Part shown: piece after piece, positions 51,320-60,200 of the stretch | Position numbering within the stretch: position 1 is the first letter of the stretch | Layout: the number at the start of each line of letters is the position of its first letter | Assembly (NCBI RefSeq): GCF_001676875.1 | Contig: NZ_JYKA01000005.1 | Span: 310,001-374,000 of the forward strand | From: Chromobacterium subtsugae | GTDB taxonomy: Bacteria; Pseudomonadota; Gammaproteobacteria; Burkholderiales; Chromobacteriaceae | DNA length: 64,000 nt | Direction: 5' to 3' | Position numbers and translations under genes: made by a program | Notes under the pieces: generated by a model | What the model saw: the letters and a program-made list of their open reading frames with translations, nothing else | Told to the model about the DNA's origin: nothing | The model's database searches: none

Positions 51320-52645
51320 TCAATGCTGCATCTGCGTCAGCCGGGTGACCAGATCCTTGAAGCGGTGGTAGGTGGCGTCGTCTATCCCGCGGCCGCTGCG
51401 GGCATTGTCGACATAGAACACGCCGCTGAGCTTGTGGCCGCCGAACAGCGTCATCAAGGCGAATTCGTGATCGCCGACATGCTGGAAAAATTCGTCCTCG
51501 TAACGCCTGGTCAGCTGCGACCTGACATCGGCCGGCGCGTGAAAGCTTTGCGGCTTGCTGGTGAACACGCCGAAGAAGCTGCCCGGCTCCAGATCCAGCG
51601 GCAGCTTGCGCAGCGGGCTGTCGCCGGCCACGCCCACCTGATAGCGCAGCTTGAGGTTATGGCCGTCGTGCTCGTAATGGTAGTACAGCACCCGCTCGAA
51701 CTTCAGGTCGTTGGCCAGGAAGCGGATGGATTCGCGGATCGCGTGCTCCAGCTGGTCTTCGCCGGACAGCGCCGCCGCCTTCTTCATCTCGCCCTTGCGC
51801 GGCCCCGGCGGCAGCAGCAGCAAGGCCCGCGCCGGGAAGGTGTAGCCGATCACATGCGGGTGGCGCGCCACGTTCAACACCGCGTGAACCACCGCCATAT
51901 AGGCCAGCTCCGGCATCACATTGATCATCTTGGCCGCAGTGTCCACGCCCACCAGCCAGGTGCTGCGCTCCACGCCCTGCTCCAGCGAGTTGGCGGTGGC
52001 GATGGCCAGCTTCAGCAACTGGCGGCGCTTGGTCGGCGCGCCCGCGCCTATCAGCGCCTTGAAGCCGCCCGGCAGCGGCATGTGCTTGACGAAAGCCTCC
52101 AGCACTTGGCCGTAGTCGGCGTCGAAAGCCTCCGACACTTCCTGCAGCAGCGGCTTGTCCGGCAGCTGGTTGCGCTGGATCATGTAGATGCAGGCCGGCA
52201 GGTTGTACAGCAGCGCGGCGACGAAACAGTCCTCGACCTTCAATTCGCCCATGATAGACAGCCACTCCTTGACCAGCAGCGCCGCCACGCGGCTGCGGCC
52301 CAGCCAGTCCCCCACCGCCTCGTAGACCTCAGGGTCGAGCACGCCTGGAGACGGCTCCAGCGGAACGATCTTGCCGAAGCGGTTGACCACCGCCTCCAGC
52401 CCCATCAGCATCAGCGTCTGCTCCACCGACGGGATGCTCTCGTTGCGCTGCAGCGCGCGCGAATTGCCCACCACCCGGAACAGGTCCAGCAGCAGGAAAG
52501 GGTCGGACAGGCACAGATTGGCCAGATCGGTGAAGTTGATCAGGTCGCTGTGGCGCGCGCAGGCGTCGGTCAGCTGATTCAGGGTATCGGGCAATATCGG
52601 CCAGCGTTTTTCGCCGATGGACTTGGCCCAGTCATTGAGATCCAT
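51320..52645 (-). CDS. HDOD domain protein with C-terminal GAF-like domain
   Basis: A 441-residue cytoplasmic signalling protein. Residues about 15-210 form an HDOD domain (LPDTLNQLTDA, LANLCLSDPFLLLDLFRVVGNS, SVEQTLMLMGLEAV), an HD-like fold lacking the metal-binding His-Asp. Residues about 290-440 look like a GAF sensor domain (AIRESIRFLANDLKFERVLYYHY and LSGVFYVDNARSGRG). HDOD proteins influence cyclic-di-GMP signalling, motility and stress responses in several bacteria. Its start overlaps the membrane methyltransferase by 14 bp, tying it to the motAB genes. Confidence 0.83.
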   Translation of the reverse strand: MDLNDWAKSIGEKRWPILPDTLNQLTDACARHSDLINFTDLANLCLSDPFLLLDLFRVVGNSRALQRNESIPSVEQTLMLMGLEAVVNRFGKIVPLEPSPGVLDPEVYEAVGDWLGRSRVAALLVKEWLSIMGELKVEDCFVAALLYNLPACIYMIQRNQLPDKPLLQEVSEAFDADYGQVLEAFVKHMPLPGGFKALIGAGAPTKRRQLLKLAIATANSLEQGVERSTWLVGVDTAAKMINVMPELAYMAVVHAVLNVARHPHVIGYTFPARALLLLPPGPRKGEMKKAAALSGEDQLEHAIRESIRFLANDLKFERVLYYHYEHDGHNLKLRYQVGVAGDSPLRKLPLDLEPGSFFGVFTSKPQSFHAPADVRSQLTRRYEDEFFQHVGDHEFALMTLFGGHKLSGVFYVDNARSGRGIDDATYHRFKDLVTRLTQMQH

Positions 52646-53372
52646 TTGGATGGCGCCAGATCAATAATTCTTTTTGCAAGGGTCCGCCAAGCGGAATGCG
52701 CTCGTCGGGCTGAATGTCCGGCACTTCGAAAGTATTGCTGATGAGCAGGCTGCCCGGCCGCCCTTCGGACAGGAACTTGCGCCATACCTTAGGCATGGGC
52801 TCGGGCGAAAGAAACACGTAGATTGCGTCATAGCTCCCCCAGTCTTCCTTCCAGAAACTGCGGCAACCCACCGCCAGCCGCGCCGGCCGGCCGGCGCGCA
52901 GCCAGCGCAGCCAGGCCAGCAGCCAGCTGCCGACGGCGTTTTCCAGCGCGCGCAGCCGCAGATCGGGCCGCAGCCGCGCCAGCTGCAGCGCCAGCCGGCC
53001 GTCGCCGCAGCCCGCCTCCAGCAATGCGGCATCCGCAGCCAACAGGCTGGCCAATCTGTCGGCCACCCGCCGGCCGGAACGGTAAAGCGGCACCCGCTCG
53101 ACCAGCGCGTTGCGCCCCAGCGCCAGCGTCAGCAGCAGCGCCAGCAGATACCAGCCGGGCGGTATGCCGGCCTGGCGCATCGCCACCGCCGCGGGGACGA
53201 ACAAGCCGTGGGCCAGCCGCTGCCAGCCCGGCTGGCGCAAAACGATGGCCAGCAAAGCCGCCAGCAGCCCCTGCAGCACTGCCCAGGCGGCGAGATGCTG
53301 CGCCGGCGCGATGAACACCCAGGCGCCGACGCAGGCCAAGAGCTGCAACAGCAGGTGGCGCAGCCGGCTCAT
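52632..53372 (-). CDS. Membrane-anchored class I SAM methyltransferase-like protein
   Basis: A 246-residue protein. Residues 1-95 hold three to four hydrophobic helices, and residues 100-246 a Rossmann methyltransferase domain with motif I ALLEAGCGDGRLALQLARL followed by RALENAVGSW. The later motifs are weak, so substrate and activity are uncertain. It lies 13 bp after motB and overlaps the HDOD gene by 14 bp, indicating one operon motA-motB-methyltransferase-HDOD. A methyltransferase in this place is odd; a link to motility is inferred only from position. Confidence 0.7.
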   Translation of the reverse strand: MSRLRHLLLQLLACVGAWVFIAPAQHLAAWAVLQGLLAALLAIVLRQPGWQRLAHGLFVPAAVAMRQAGIPPGWYLLALLLTLALGRNALVERVPLYRSGRRVADRLASLLAADAALLEAGCGDGRLALQLARLRPDLRLRALENAVGSWLLAWLRWLRAGRPARLAVGCRSFWKEDWGSYDAIYVFLSPEPMPKVWRKFLSEGRPGSLLISNTFEVPDIQPDERIPLGGPLQKELLIWRHPNGSQ

Positions 53373-53385
53373 GTCCGCGCCGGCG

Positions 53386-54300
53386 TCACGGATTGCCGGC
53401 CGGCGCGGCGTCCTGGCCGCCGCCTGGGCCGCCGATCACTTCCTGGTTCATCTGCGGCTTGAAGCCGTCGTTGAGGATGGACTGCTCGGCATCCTTGTTC
53501 AGCACCAGAATGGTGATGCGGCGGTTTTCCGGACTGAACACATCGCTCTTGATCAGCGGGTTGGCCGACGACAGCCCCACCACCCGCAAAATCTTGCTTT
53601 CGCTCAGGCCGCCGGCGATCAGCTCGCGGCGGGCTGTGTTGGCGCGGTCGGCCGACAGTTCCCAATTGCTATAGCCGCCCTGGCCGCCGGCGAAGGGCTT
53701 GGCGTCGGTATGGCCGGAGATGCTGATGCGGTTGGGCAACTGGTTCAAGTCGGGCGCCAGCTGCTGCAGCAGCACGCGGGTGTGCGGCAGCATGCGCGAG
53801 CTGCCGGAATCGAACATCGGCCGGTTCTGCTCGTCGACGATCTGGATTTTCAGGCCCTCCGGCGTCATTTCCAGCTTCAACTGGCTCTTGTACTGGTTCA
53901 GCAGCTCGCTGTGCTCGATGTTCTGCTGGATCTTCTGCTGCAGCTGGTCAAGCTTGGCCTGCTCCTGCTGCTTCTGCATGACGTCTTCCTTGCGCGCGCC
54001 GGCCTTGTTCACCTGGCCGGCCTGCTTGGTCAGGTCGTTGCCGCCGCCCTTGACCACCGAGGTGGCGTCGCCGGCGCCGGCGCCGCCGCTCAGCGCCACC
54101 TTCAGCGGGGTCTTGAAGTATTCGGAGATGCCGTTCAGCGTGCCTGCCGAGGCAGAGCCCAGCAGCCACATCAGCAGGAAGAATGCCATCATCGCCGTCA
54201 CGAAGTCGGCATAGGCGATCTTCCAGGCGCCGCCATGATGGCCGTGGCCGCCTTTCTTGATGCGTTTGACGATAATGGGGCGTTGCGATTCGTCAGCCAT
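53386..54300 (-). CDS. motB: Flagellar motor stator protein MotB
   Basis: Stator subunit that anchors to peptidoglycan and conducts protons. It has 304 aa, with the single helix at 26-48 carrying the proton-binding Asp32 in IAYADFVTAMMAFFLLMWLL, a plug/linker region rich in Gln and Lys (residues 95-130), and a C-terminal OmpA peptidoglycan-binding domain (SISGHTDAKPF, WELSADRANTARRELI, NRRITILVL). Asp32 matches the E. coli number. Starts 18 bp after motA. Confidence 0.95.
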   Translation of the reverse strand: MADESQRPIIVKRIKKGGHGHHGGAWKIAYADFVTAMMAFFLLMWLLGSASAGTLNGISEYFKTPLKVALSGGAGAGDATSVVKGGGNDLTKQAGQVNKAGARKEDVMQKQQEQAKLDQLQQKIQQNIEHSELLNQYKSQLKLEMTPEGLKIQIVDEQNRPMFDSGSSRMLPHTRVLLQQLAPDLNQLPNRISISGHTDAKPFAGGQGGYSNWELSADRANTARRELIAGGLSESKILRVVGLSSANPLIKSDVFSPENRRITILVLNKDAEQSILNDGFKPQMNQEVIGGPGGGQDAAPAGNP

Positions 54301-54318
54301 GGTGATCTCCCGTCCGCC

Positions 54319-55176
54319 TTATTTCTTGGCCTGCTTGACGTGGTCTTCCAGTTCCTTGAACGAAGGACGGTCCATCGACGACAGCGCCTTGCGGCCGAAC
54401 TCCACCGCCACCTGCGGCGCGTAGCCGTTCAGGCTGGCCAGCAGCGTCACCTTGATGGTCTGGTAGACCCGGGTGCCCTCGCCCAGCTTGTGCTCCAGAA
54501 TGGTGCCCAGCGGGCCGACAAAACCATAGGCCAGCAAAATACCAAGGAAGGTGCCCACCAGCGCGTGGGCGATCAGCATGCCCAGCTCCGACGGCGGCGC
54601 GCCCACCGACTCCATGGTGTGCACCACGCCCATCACCGCGGCCACGATACCGAAGGCCGGCAGGCCGTCCGCCAGACCCTTCACCGCGCTGACCGGCACT
54701 TCGCCCTCATGGTGGTGGGTCTCGATTTCCACGTCCATCAGGTTTTCGATCTCGAAGGCGTTGAGGTTGCCGCCCACCATCAGCCGCAGATAGTCGCAAA
54801 TGAATTCGACCACATGGTGGTCGTGCATCACCGACGGATATTTGGAGAACACCGGGCTGGCTTCCGGATTTTCGACGTCGGCCTCGATCGACATCAGGCC
54901 TTCCTTGCGCACCTTGGTCAGGATCTCGAACAGCAGCGAGAAAAGATCCATGTAGAAGGCCTTGCCGTACGGGCTGCCCTTGAATACCGTGGGCAGCGTC
55001 TTCATGGTGGCTTTCAGCGGCGCGCCGCCGTTGGCGACGACAAAGGCGCCGATGGCGGCGCCCGCGATCATCACCACTTCCAACGGTTGCATCAGGGCCG
55101 CGACATGCCCCCCTGCTGCGATGAAGCCCCCTAGCACCGAGCCTAGGATGATGAGATACCCGATTCCGACGAACAT
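54319..55176 (-). CDS. motA: Flagellar motor stator protein MotA
   Basis: Inner-membrane stator subunit of 285 aa with four helices (about 2-20, 33-50, 170-190, 200-220). The segment ADGLPAFGIVAAVMGVVHTM contains the Pro essential for torque, and the cytoplasmic loop carries the charged residues that contact FliG. Length and FVGIGYLIILGSVLGGF at the N-terminus match the proton-driven E. coli type. ATG 55176, with a TATAAT box about 70 bases upstream; operon with motB. Confidence 0.94.
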   Translation of the reverse strand: MFVGIGYLIILGSVLGGFIAAGGHVAALMQPLEVVMIAGAAIGAFVVANGGAPLKATMKTLPTVFKGSPYGKAFYMDLFSLLFEILTKVRKEGLMSIEADVENPEASPVFSKYPSVMHDHHVVEFICDYLRLMVGGNLNAFEIENLMDVEIETHHHEGEVPVSAVKGLADGLPAFGIVAAVMGVVHTMESVGAPPSELGMLIAHALVGTFLGILLAYGFVGPLGTILEHKLGEGTRVYQTIKVTLLASLNGYAPQVAVEFGRKALSSMDRPSFKELEDHVKQAKK

Positions 55177-55243
55177 GCGTCAAGTCCTGTTTTGATGTTG
55201 CCCTATGCCGTTACTTGTATTACAGCATGCCTTTTTGCAATTC

Positions 55244-55249
55244 ATTATA
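55244..55249 (-). promoter_or_regulatory. -10 element of the motAB promoter
   Basis: The minus strand reads TATAAT within TTTCTATAATG, 68-73 bases before the motA ATG. No good -35 lies 16-18 bases further up, and no flagellar sigma28 consensus was found. It overlaps the U-tract side of the transaminase terminator. Confidence 0.45.
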
Positions 55250-55254
55250 GAAAT

Positions 55255-55290
55255 AATAGAAAAAGCGGGTGGAATTGTACCAACCCGCTT
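55255..55290 (-). terminator. Terminator after the transaminase gene
   Basis: AAGCGGG / CCCGCTT arms (55284-55290 and 55263-55269, minus reading) with further pairing and a T run (TTTTTC) on the minus strand, about 60 bases after the stop. Confidence 0.85.
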
Positions 55291-55350
55291 CATCAGCTGT
55301 AAAACTTGCTGAGGAGACAAAATTACCGCCTCCCCAGCCAGCATAGCCGC

Positions 55351-56730
55351 TTACACCAAGCCGCGCGCCTTGATCGTCTGCTCGAACTCCTCCAGGCAGC
55401 GCGACGCCACCGCCAGCATCTCGTCCACCTCGGACCGGCTGATCACCAGCGGCGGCGCCGACACGATATGGTCGCCGCAGGCGCGCATGATCAGGTTGTT
55501 GCGGAAGAAGATGTCGCGGCACAGCGTGCCGACCTCGCCGAAATCGGAGAACAGTTCGCGCGTGGCCTTGTTCTTCACCAGCGTGAAGGCCTGGATCAGG
55601 CCGACGCCGCGCACGTCGTCGACATGCTCGAAGCGGCTGAAGGTTTCGCGCCAGCGCTGCTGCATGTAAGGACCGATGTCGTCCTTGACGCGCTGGACGA
55701 TGCCTTCGTCGCGCAGCGCCGTGACGTTGGCGTGCGCCACCGCCGCGCACACCGGGTGGCCTGAATAGGTGAAGCCGTGGTTGAAGTCGCCGCCCTCGAT
55801 CAGCCCCTCCGCCACGCGCTGGCCGATGAACACCGCGCCTATCGGCAGATAGCCGGAAGACAGGCCCTTGGCGGTGGTGAAGATGTCGGGCTGAAAACCC
55901 AGCTGCTGATGGCCGAACCACTCGCCGGTGCGGCCGAAGCCGCAGATCACTTCGTCCGCCACCAGCAGCACGTCGTGCTTGCGGCAGATTCGCTCGATCT
56001 CCGGCCAGTAGGTGGCCGGCGGGATGATGACGCCGCCGGCGCCTTGGATCGGCTCGCCGACGAAGGCGGCGACCTTGTCGGCGCCGATTTCCAGGATTTT
56101 CTCCTCCAGCCAGCGCGCCGCCACCAGACCGAATTCGTCCGGCGTCATGTCCTTGCCGTGCTTGTACCACCACGGCTGCTCGATGTGCGCCATGCCGGGA
56201 ATCGGCAGGTCGCCCTGCTCGTGCATGTATTTCATGCCGCCCAGGCTGGCGCCGCCGATGGTGGAGCCATGGTAGCCGTTCCAGCGGCCGATCAGCGTCT
56301 TCTTCTGCGGTTTGCCCTTCACGTCCCAGTAGCGGCGCACCATGCGTATCATGGTGTCCACCGATTCGGAGCCTGAGTTGGTGTAGAACACGCGCTCGAA
56401 GCCGGCAGGAGTCACCTCCGCCAGCAGGCTGGACAGCTCCACCACCGCCGGGTGGGTGGTCTTGAAGAAGGTATTGTAGAAAGGCAGCTCTTCCATCTGG
56501 CGGCGCGCCGCCTCGGCAAAATCATGGCGGCCATAGCCGACGTTGACACACCACAGGCCGGCCATGCCGTCGATGATCTTGTTGCCGTCCGAATCCCACA
56601 GGTACACCCCCTCGCCGCGCGTCATCACGCGCGCGCCCTGCTGGTTCAGCGATGCGGTATCGGTAAACGGATGCAGATGGTGGGCGGCATCCAGTTCGCG
56701 CCATTGGCTGGTGGTACGTTGCTTCTGCAT
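55351..56730 (-). CDS. spuC: Putrescine:pyruvate omega-transaminase (Cv-omegaTA/SpuC type)
   Basis: PLP-dependent class III aminotransferase, 459 aa. From memory it matches the well-studied C. violaceum CV2025 enzyme almost throughout. The residues described for that enzyme occupy the same numbers here: Trp60, Phe88, Tyr153, Ala231, Asp259, Lys288 (Schiff base, in FTTAKGLSSG), Thr321 and Arg416. Natural role in pseudomonads (SpuC): putrescine plus pyruvate to 4-aminobutanal plus alanine. GGAAGG lies close to the ATG. Downstream in the same direction as ald, puuD-like and puuA-like genes. Confidence 0.93.
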   Translation of the reverse strand: MQKQRTTSQWRELDAAHHLHPFTDTASLNQQGARVMTRGEGVYLWDSDGNKIIDGMAGLWCVNVGYGRHDFAEAARRQMEELPFYNTFFKTTHPAVVELSSLLAEVTPAGFERVFYTNSGSESVDTMIRMVRRYWDVKGKPQKKTLIGRWNGYHGSTIGGASLGGMKYMHEQGDLPIPGMAHIEQPWWYKHGKDMTPDEFGLVAARWLEEKILEIGADKVAAFVGEPIQGAGGVIIPPATYWPEIERICRKHDVLLVADEVICGFGRTGEWFGHQQLGFQPDIFTTAKGLSSGYLPIGAVFIGQRVAEGLIEGGDFNHGFTYSGHPVCAAVAHANVTALRDEGIVQRVKDDIGPYMQQRWRETFSRFEHVDDVRGVGLIQAFTLVKNKATRELFSDFGEVGTLCRDIFFRNNLIMRACGDHIVSAPPLVISRSEVDEMLAVASRCLEEFEQTIKARGLV

Positions 56731-56854
56731 AACACTTCCTTCCAGTTTTCTCCGACGGAGCGGGCCGCTGCCCGCCCCTCCTGCGCCTGCGGCGTCGATT
56801 TATTCGAATGTCCTGTCTGTCTCGGCGATTCTACCCGCGCGCGCGCTTCGCGCA

Positions 56855-58189
56855 CTAGACGTGCAACAGCAGGAACTTGCGCTCCCACGGGCTGATCACG
56901 CGGAAATACTCGGAAAACTCTTTTTCCTTCATCGCCACGTACATCTTGACGAAGCGCGGCCCCAGCACTTCGGCGATCTCCTTGCAGCCGGCCAGTCGCT
57001 GCAGCGACTCCTCCGAACTATTGGGAAACTGGTAAGGCAGTTCGTAGGCGTCGGTCTGGCGCGGTTCGCTGGGCTGCAGCTTGTTCACCATGCCCAGGTA
57101 GCCGCAGGCCAGCGTGGCGGCCATCGCGATGTAGGGATTGACGTCCACGCCCGGCACCCGGTTTTCCACCCGGCGCGCGGCCGGCGACGAGTGCGGCACG
57201 CGCAGGCCGACGGTTCGGTTGTCGTAACCCCATTCGACGTTGGTCGGCGCCGCGGTGTAGCGAGACAAACGACGGAATGAGTTCACATAGGGGGCGAACA
57301 GCGGCATGGTCTGCGGAATGTATTTCTGCAGGCCGGCGATGAAGCCGAAAAAGATCTCAGACGGACTGCCGTCCTCGTTGGTGAACACGTTGCGGCCGGT
57401 GTTCTTGTCCACCAGGCTCTGGTGGATGTGCATGGCGCTGCCCGGTTCGTTTTCCATAGGCTTGGCCATGAAGGTGGCGTACATATTGTGGCGGAACGCC
57501 GCCTCGCGCACGGTGCGCTTGAACAGGAACACCTGGTCGGCCAGCTCCAGCGGATTGCCGTGCAGGAAGTTGATCTCCATCTGCGCGGTGCCGATTTCGT
57601 GGATCAGCGTGTCCACTTCCAGGTTCTGCGCGTGGCAGTAGTCGTAGATGTCCTCGAACAGAGGATCGAACTCGTTGACCGCGTCGATGGAATAGGAGCG
57701 GCGGCCGAATTCGGCCCGGCCGGTGCGGCCCACCGGCGCCGCCAGCGGAATGTCCGGGTCGGGATTGGGCGACAGCAGGTAGAACTCCATCTCCGGCGCC
57801 AGCACCGGCTCCAGGCCCATGTCGTCGAACAGCCGCAGCACGCGCTTGAGCACATTGCGCGGCGCCACGTCCACCGGCGTGCCGTCGGCGCGGCAGCAGT
57901 CGTAGATCAACTGCGCCGTAGGGTCCACCGCCCACGGCACGTAGCGCAGCGTGTTCGGATCGGGCTCCAGCACCATGTCCGGGTCGGTCAGGTCCAGCAG
58001 GCTGTCGTCGGGATAGTCGCCGGTGACGGTCTGGATCAGCACCGCCTCGGGCAGCCGCATTTCCGGGTCGGAGACGAACTTGTCCTTCGGCACGATCTTG
58101 CCGCGCGCCACGCCGGTCATGTCCGGCACGATGCACTCCACTTCGGTGATGCGATGCTCTCGCAGCCATTCATTGATCTGGTGATTCAT
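56855..58189 (-). CDS. Glutamylpolyamine synthetase (PuuA/SpuB-type glutamine synthetase homologue)
   Basis: A 444-residue member of the GlnT/PuuA branch of glutamine synthetases, which couples glutamate to putrescine or another polyamine with ATP. EAVLIQTVTGDYPDDSLLDL is the N-terminal polyamine-branch block, EMEFYLL and HEIGTAQMEINF are the metal-ligand motifs, and MHIHQSLVDKNTGRN is the His-containing active loop. The adenylylation Tyr region of true GlnA is absent. AGGAAG precedes the ATG at 58189. A strong terminator stands between it and the upstream puuD-like gene. Confidence 0.88.
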   Translation of the reverse strand: MNHQINEWLREHRITEVECIVPDMTGVARGKIVPKDKFVSDPEMRLPEAVLIQTVTGDYPDDSLLDLTDPDMVLEPDPNTLRYVPWAVDPTAQLIYDCCRADGTPVDVAPRNVLKRVLRLFDDMGLEPVLAPEMEFYLLSPNPDPDIPLAAPVGRTGRAEFGRRSYSIDAVNEFDPLFEDIYDYCHAQNLEVDTLIHEIGTAQMEINFLHGNPLELADQVFLFKRTVREAAFRHNMYATFMAKPMENEPGSAMHIHQSLVDKNTGRNVFTNEDGSPSEIFFGFIAGLQKYIPQTMPLFAPYVNSFRRLSRYTAAPTNVEWGYDNRTVGLRVPHSSPAARRVENRVPGVDVNPYIAMAATLACGYLGMVNKLQPSEPRQTDAYELPYQFPNSSEESLQRLAGCKEIAEVLGPRFVKMYVAMKEKEFSEYFRVISPWERKFLLLHV

Positions 58190-58260
58190 AACGCTTCCTC
58201 AGTTGACTCCCCGGCCGCTGGATACGGCTCTGGATCGGGAGGTGCTTCTTTATGAGTCAT

Positions 58261-58294
58261 CAAAACGCGCGCCGGGTTCACCGGCCGGCGCGCG
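58261..58294 (-). terminator. Terminator between the puuD-like and puuA-like genes
   Basis: Perfect ten-base arms CGCGCGCCGG (58266-58275) and CCGGCGCGCG (58285-58294); on the minus strand TTTTG follows. Placed 10 bases after the puuD-like stop, so the downstream genes need read-through or their own promoter. Confidence 0.75.
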
Positions 58295-58303
58295 GCACTG
58301 CCA

Positions 58304-59056
58304 TCATCCCCGGGCAGCCCTCCTCGCGCGGCAGGCGTCGCCAAAGGCGCTGAAGATCGCCTGCGACAACGGATTTTCCCAATAGCGCCACTCCGGATGC
58401 CATTGCACCGCGAAGGCGAAAGCCCGCGCCTCGCGGATGCGATAGGCCTCCACCAGGCCGTCTTCGGCATGCGCTTCGGCGTCCAGCCCCGGCGCCAGCC
58501 GCTTGATGCCCTGCTGGTGCAGCGAGTTGACCCGCGCCTCGCGCTGGCCGGTCCAGCCCGCCAGCAGGCCGCCTTCGACGAAGCTGACGGCGTGCGAGGG
58601 CGCGTACATCTCGGCGACCTCCTCGCTGTCGGCCTCGCGATGGTCGTTCAGGCCGGGCTGCTCCTGCACGTGCTGGTGCAGTTCGCCGCCCAACGCCACG
58701 TTGATCTCCTGGAAGCCGCGGCAGATCCCCAGCAACGGCACGCCCTCCTCCAGCAGCAGCCGGATCAGCGGCAGCGTGGTGGCGTCGCGCTGCGGATCGT
58801 GCAACGTGCCCTGCCGGCTGGCCGGCCCGCCATAATGATGCGGCTCCACATTGGACGGCGAACCCGGCAGCAATACGCCGTCGAGCAGCGCCACCGTGGC
58901 GCGCAGCAGCTTCTCGTCGCCCAGCGACGGAATCAGCAGCGGCAGGCCGCCCGCGCCGCCGGCCGCCGCGGCGATGTATTTGTCGCCCACCGCGTGAAAC
59001 GGCAGCTTGCCTATCATTTTCACGTCGCTGGGTATGCCGATGATCGCTTGCTGCAT
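58304..59056 (-). CDS. Gamma-glutamyl-GABA hydrolase (PuuD/SpuA-type class I amidotransferase)
   Basis: A 250-residue glutamine-amidotransferase-like hydrolase that frees GABA from gamma-glutamyl-GABA. The nucleophile Cys is in LLGICRGFQEINVALGG and the His-Glu pair in VQWHPEWRYWEN, so the catalytic triad is complete. The region HYGGPASRQG resembles PuuD rather than GMP synthase-type partners. Start at 59056 (MQQAIIGIPSDVKM), with GAGGAG about 11 bases upstream. Follows ald by 19 bp. Confidence 0.88.
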   Translation of the reverse strand: MQQAIIGIPSDVKMIGKLPFHAVGDKYIAAAAGGAGGLPLLIPSLGDEKLLRATVALLDGVLLPGSPSNVEPHHYGGPASRQGTLHDPQRDATTLPLIRLLLEEGVPLLGICRGFQEINVALGGELHQHVQEQPGLNDHREADSEEVAEMYAPSHAVSFVEGGLLAGWTGQREARVNSLHQQGIKRLAPGLDAEAHAEDGLVEAYRIREARAFAFAVQWHPEWRYWENPLSQAIFSAFGDACRARRAARG

Positions 59057-59075
59057 GGTGTGCTGCGCTCCTCTT

Positions 59076-60200
59076 TCAGCTGGCGGCCTTGATGGCCTCG
59101 ATGGGGTCGACATAGGCGTAGCCCAGATCCTTCGCCACCGCCTGGTGGGTGACGCGGCCGCGGCAGATGTTCAGGCCGTTGCGCAAGTGGGCGTTGTCCA
59201 ACAGGGCCTGGCGCCAGCCCTTGTTGGCCAGCTCCAGCATGTACGGCAGCGTGGCGTTGGTCAGCGCCTGGGTGGAAGTGCGCGCCACGCCGCCCGGCAT
59301 ATTGGCCACGCAATAATGGACGATGCCGTCGACGGTGTAGATCGGGTCCTGGTGGGTGGTCGGCCGGCTGGTCTCGAAACAGCCGCCCTGATCTATCGCC
59401 ACATCCACCAGCACCGCGCCCGGCTTCATGGTTTTCAGCATCGCGCGCGTCACCAGCTTGGGCGCCGCCGCGCCGGGAATCAGCACCGCGCCTATCACCA
59501 GGTCGGCCTCGCGTATGCTTTCGTCGATATTGGCGCTGTTGGACATCAGCGTCTTGATGCGGCCGCCGAACACCATGTCTATCTCTTTCAGACGGGTCAG
59601 CGACTTATCCAGGATGGTGATGTCTGCGCCGGCGCCCATCGCCATCCGCGCGGCGTTCAGGCCCACCACGCCGCCGCCTATCACCACCACCTTGGCCGGG
59701 GCCACGCCCGGCACGCCGCCCAACAGCACGCCGCGGCCGCCCTGCGCCTTCTCCAGCGCGTGGGCGCCGGCCTGGATCGCCATGCGGCCGGCCACTTCCG
59801 ACATCGGCGCCAACAGCGGCAGGCCGCCGCGCTCGTCGGTGACGGTTTCATAGGCGACGGCGATGGCGTCGGACTCGGCCAGCAGCTTGGTCTGCTCCGG
59901 ATCCGGCGCCAGGTGCAGATAGGTGAACAGCACCTGGCCGGGGCGCAGCAGCCGGCACTCCACCGGCTGCGGCTCCTTCACCTTGACTATCATCTCGGCC
60001 CGCTCGAACACTTCTTCCGCATTGGAGGCGATGGACGCCCCCGCCTGGATGTACTGCTCGTCGGTAAAGCCTATGGCCAGGCCGGCCTGGGTCTGCACCA
60101 GTACCTTGTGTCCGTTCGCCACCAGCTCGCGGACGCCGGACGGGGTCAGGCCCACCCGGTACTCGTGGTTTTTGATCTCCTTCGGAACGCCGATCAGCAT
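59076..60200 (-). CDS. ald: Alanine dehydrogenase
   Basis: NAD-dependent interconversion of alanine with pyruvate and ammonia, 374 aa. [20 protein letters not shown] is the family N-terminus including the substrate Arg, Lys in VKVKEPQP and His in FTYLHLAPD are catalytic, [17 protein letters not shown] binds NAD, and [19 protein letters not shown] is the second signature. The start at 60200 is preceded by AGGCGAC. First gene of the minus-strand putrescine run; it would turn alanine from the transaminase back into pyruvate. Confidence 0.94.
   Translation of the reverse strand: MLIGVPKEIKNHEYRVGLTPSGVRELVANGHKVLVQTQAGLAIGFTDEQYIQAGASIASNAEEVFERAEMIVKVKEPQPVECRLLRPGQVLFTYLHLAPDPEQTKLLAESDAIAVAYETVTDERGGLPLLAPMSEVAGRMAIQAGAHALEKAQGGRGVLLGGVPGVAPAKVVVIGGGVVGLNAARMAMGAGADITILDKSLTRLKEIDMVFGGRIKTLMSNSANIDESIREADLVIGAVLIPGAAAPKLVTRAMLKTMKPGAVLVDVAIDQGGCFETSRPTTHQDPIYTVDGIVHYCVANMPGGVARTSTQALTNATLPYMLELANKGWRQALLDNAHLRNGLNICRGRVTHQAVAKDLGYAYVDPIEAIKAAS

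Noticed and set aside
55201-55300. Flagellar sigma28 promoter for motAB
   Set aside because: No match to TAAA-N15-GCCGATAA was found on the minus strand upstream of motA; only a sigma70-like TATAAT is visible.
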